Source: Mesostigma viride (Eukaryota; Streptophyta; Mesostigmatophyceae; Mesostigmatales; Mesostigmataceae). Taken from it: 62,000 nucleotides of DNA. Where the stretch lies: NCBI GenBank assembly GCA_009746045.1, contig RPFO01000041.1, positions 396,721-458,720 on the forward strand, written 5' to 3'. How positions within the stretch are numbered: position 1 is the first letter of the stretch; each line of letters begins with the position of its first letter. The position numbers and the translations under genes are program-made. Shown one piece after another: positions 61,953-62,000 of this stretch. The notes beneath the pieces are model-generated. The model worked only from the letters and a program-made list of their open reading frames with translations, was not told where the DNA came from and searched no databases.

Positions 61953-62000
61953 GTGCTGGATGCCAGCATAAGATGTGGATGTTTTTCAGCACTAGGCTTT

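Overview
The window is eukaryotic nuclear DNA that consists mostly of nested mobile elements. The evidence is LTR retrotransposons, two piggyBac-type transposons, long micro- and minisatellites, AATAAA poly(A) signals, and a two-exon gene with a clean GT-AG intron. A GC-moderate unicellular alga (chlorophyte/prasinophyte type) or a similar protist fits best, but this is inference from genome style; there is no rRNA, organelle gene or named marker to fix the lineage.

Left part (1-18,829). A decayed Ty3/gypsy chromovirus lies on the minus strand (1-12,930; the window opens inside its 3' LTR). It carries gag, PR, RT, RNase H, INT, a chromodomain and an extra 3' ORF. Its pol is split by a 3,693-bp element with 17-bp terminal inverted repeats (4,778-8,470), whose removal restores the frame exactly. 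The gypsy itself sits inside the RT gene of an older copia-like element (remnant 12,931-13,950, plus strand). Then come an orphan ORF (14,367-14,927), a gene-free stretch, and a 2.45-kb GC-rich minisatellite.

Middle (18,830-34,990). One copia-like element (Copia-1, plus strand, 3' truncated) is interrupted in gag by a complete relative (Copia-2, minus strand, 21,724-32,784) with a 5-bp target duplication GCCAC. Copia-2 is in turn interrupted by a 2.5-kb piggyBac-type transposon with an intact transposase ORF.

Right (34,991-62,000). A minus-strand gene of unknown function is cut in two (58,272-57,823 and 35,860-35,308) by Copia-3 (35,861-57,822, TSD CCTTG). The 5' LTR of Copia-3 is itself split by 13.5 kb of DNA, most of it a 12.8-kb piggyBac element bounded by TTAA (36,450-49,246). 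That element holds a transposase gene, a LINE fragment, hexamer satellites, a 297-bp-arm palindrome, two ORFs of unknown function and 173-bp tandem repeats. The last 4 kb hold a decayed zinc-binding/acidic gene (minus) and a divergently oriented RING/TRAF-type zinc-finger gene with one intron (plus).

The strongest candidate for something undescribed is the copia-like family. Copia-1, -2 and -3 show gene order ORF0-GAG-INT-PR-RT-RH, with a retropepsin-like domain between integrase and RT rather than before integrase. They also have HGDD in place of YVDD, LTR ends AGTT(A/G)...(T/C)AACT instead of TG...CA, and an extra ORF ahead of gag.
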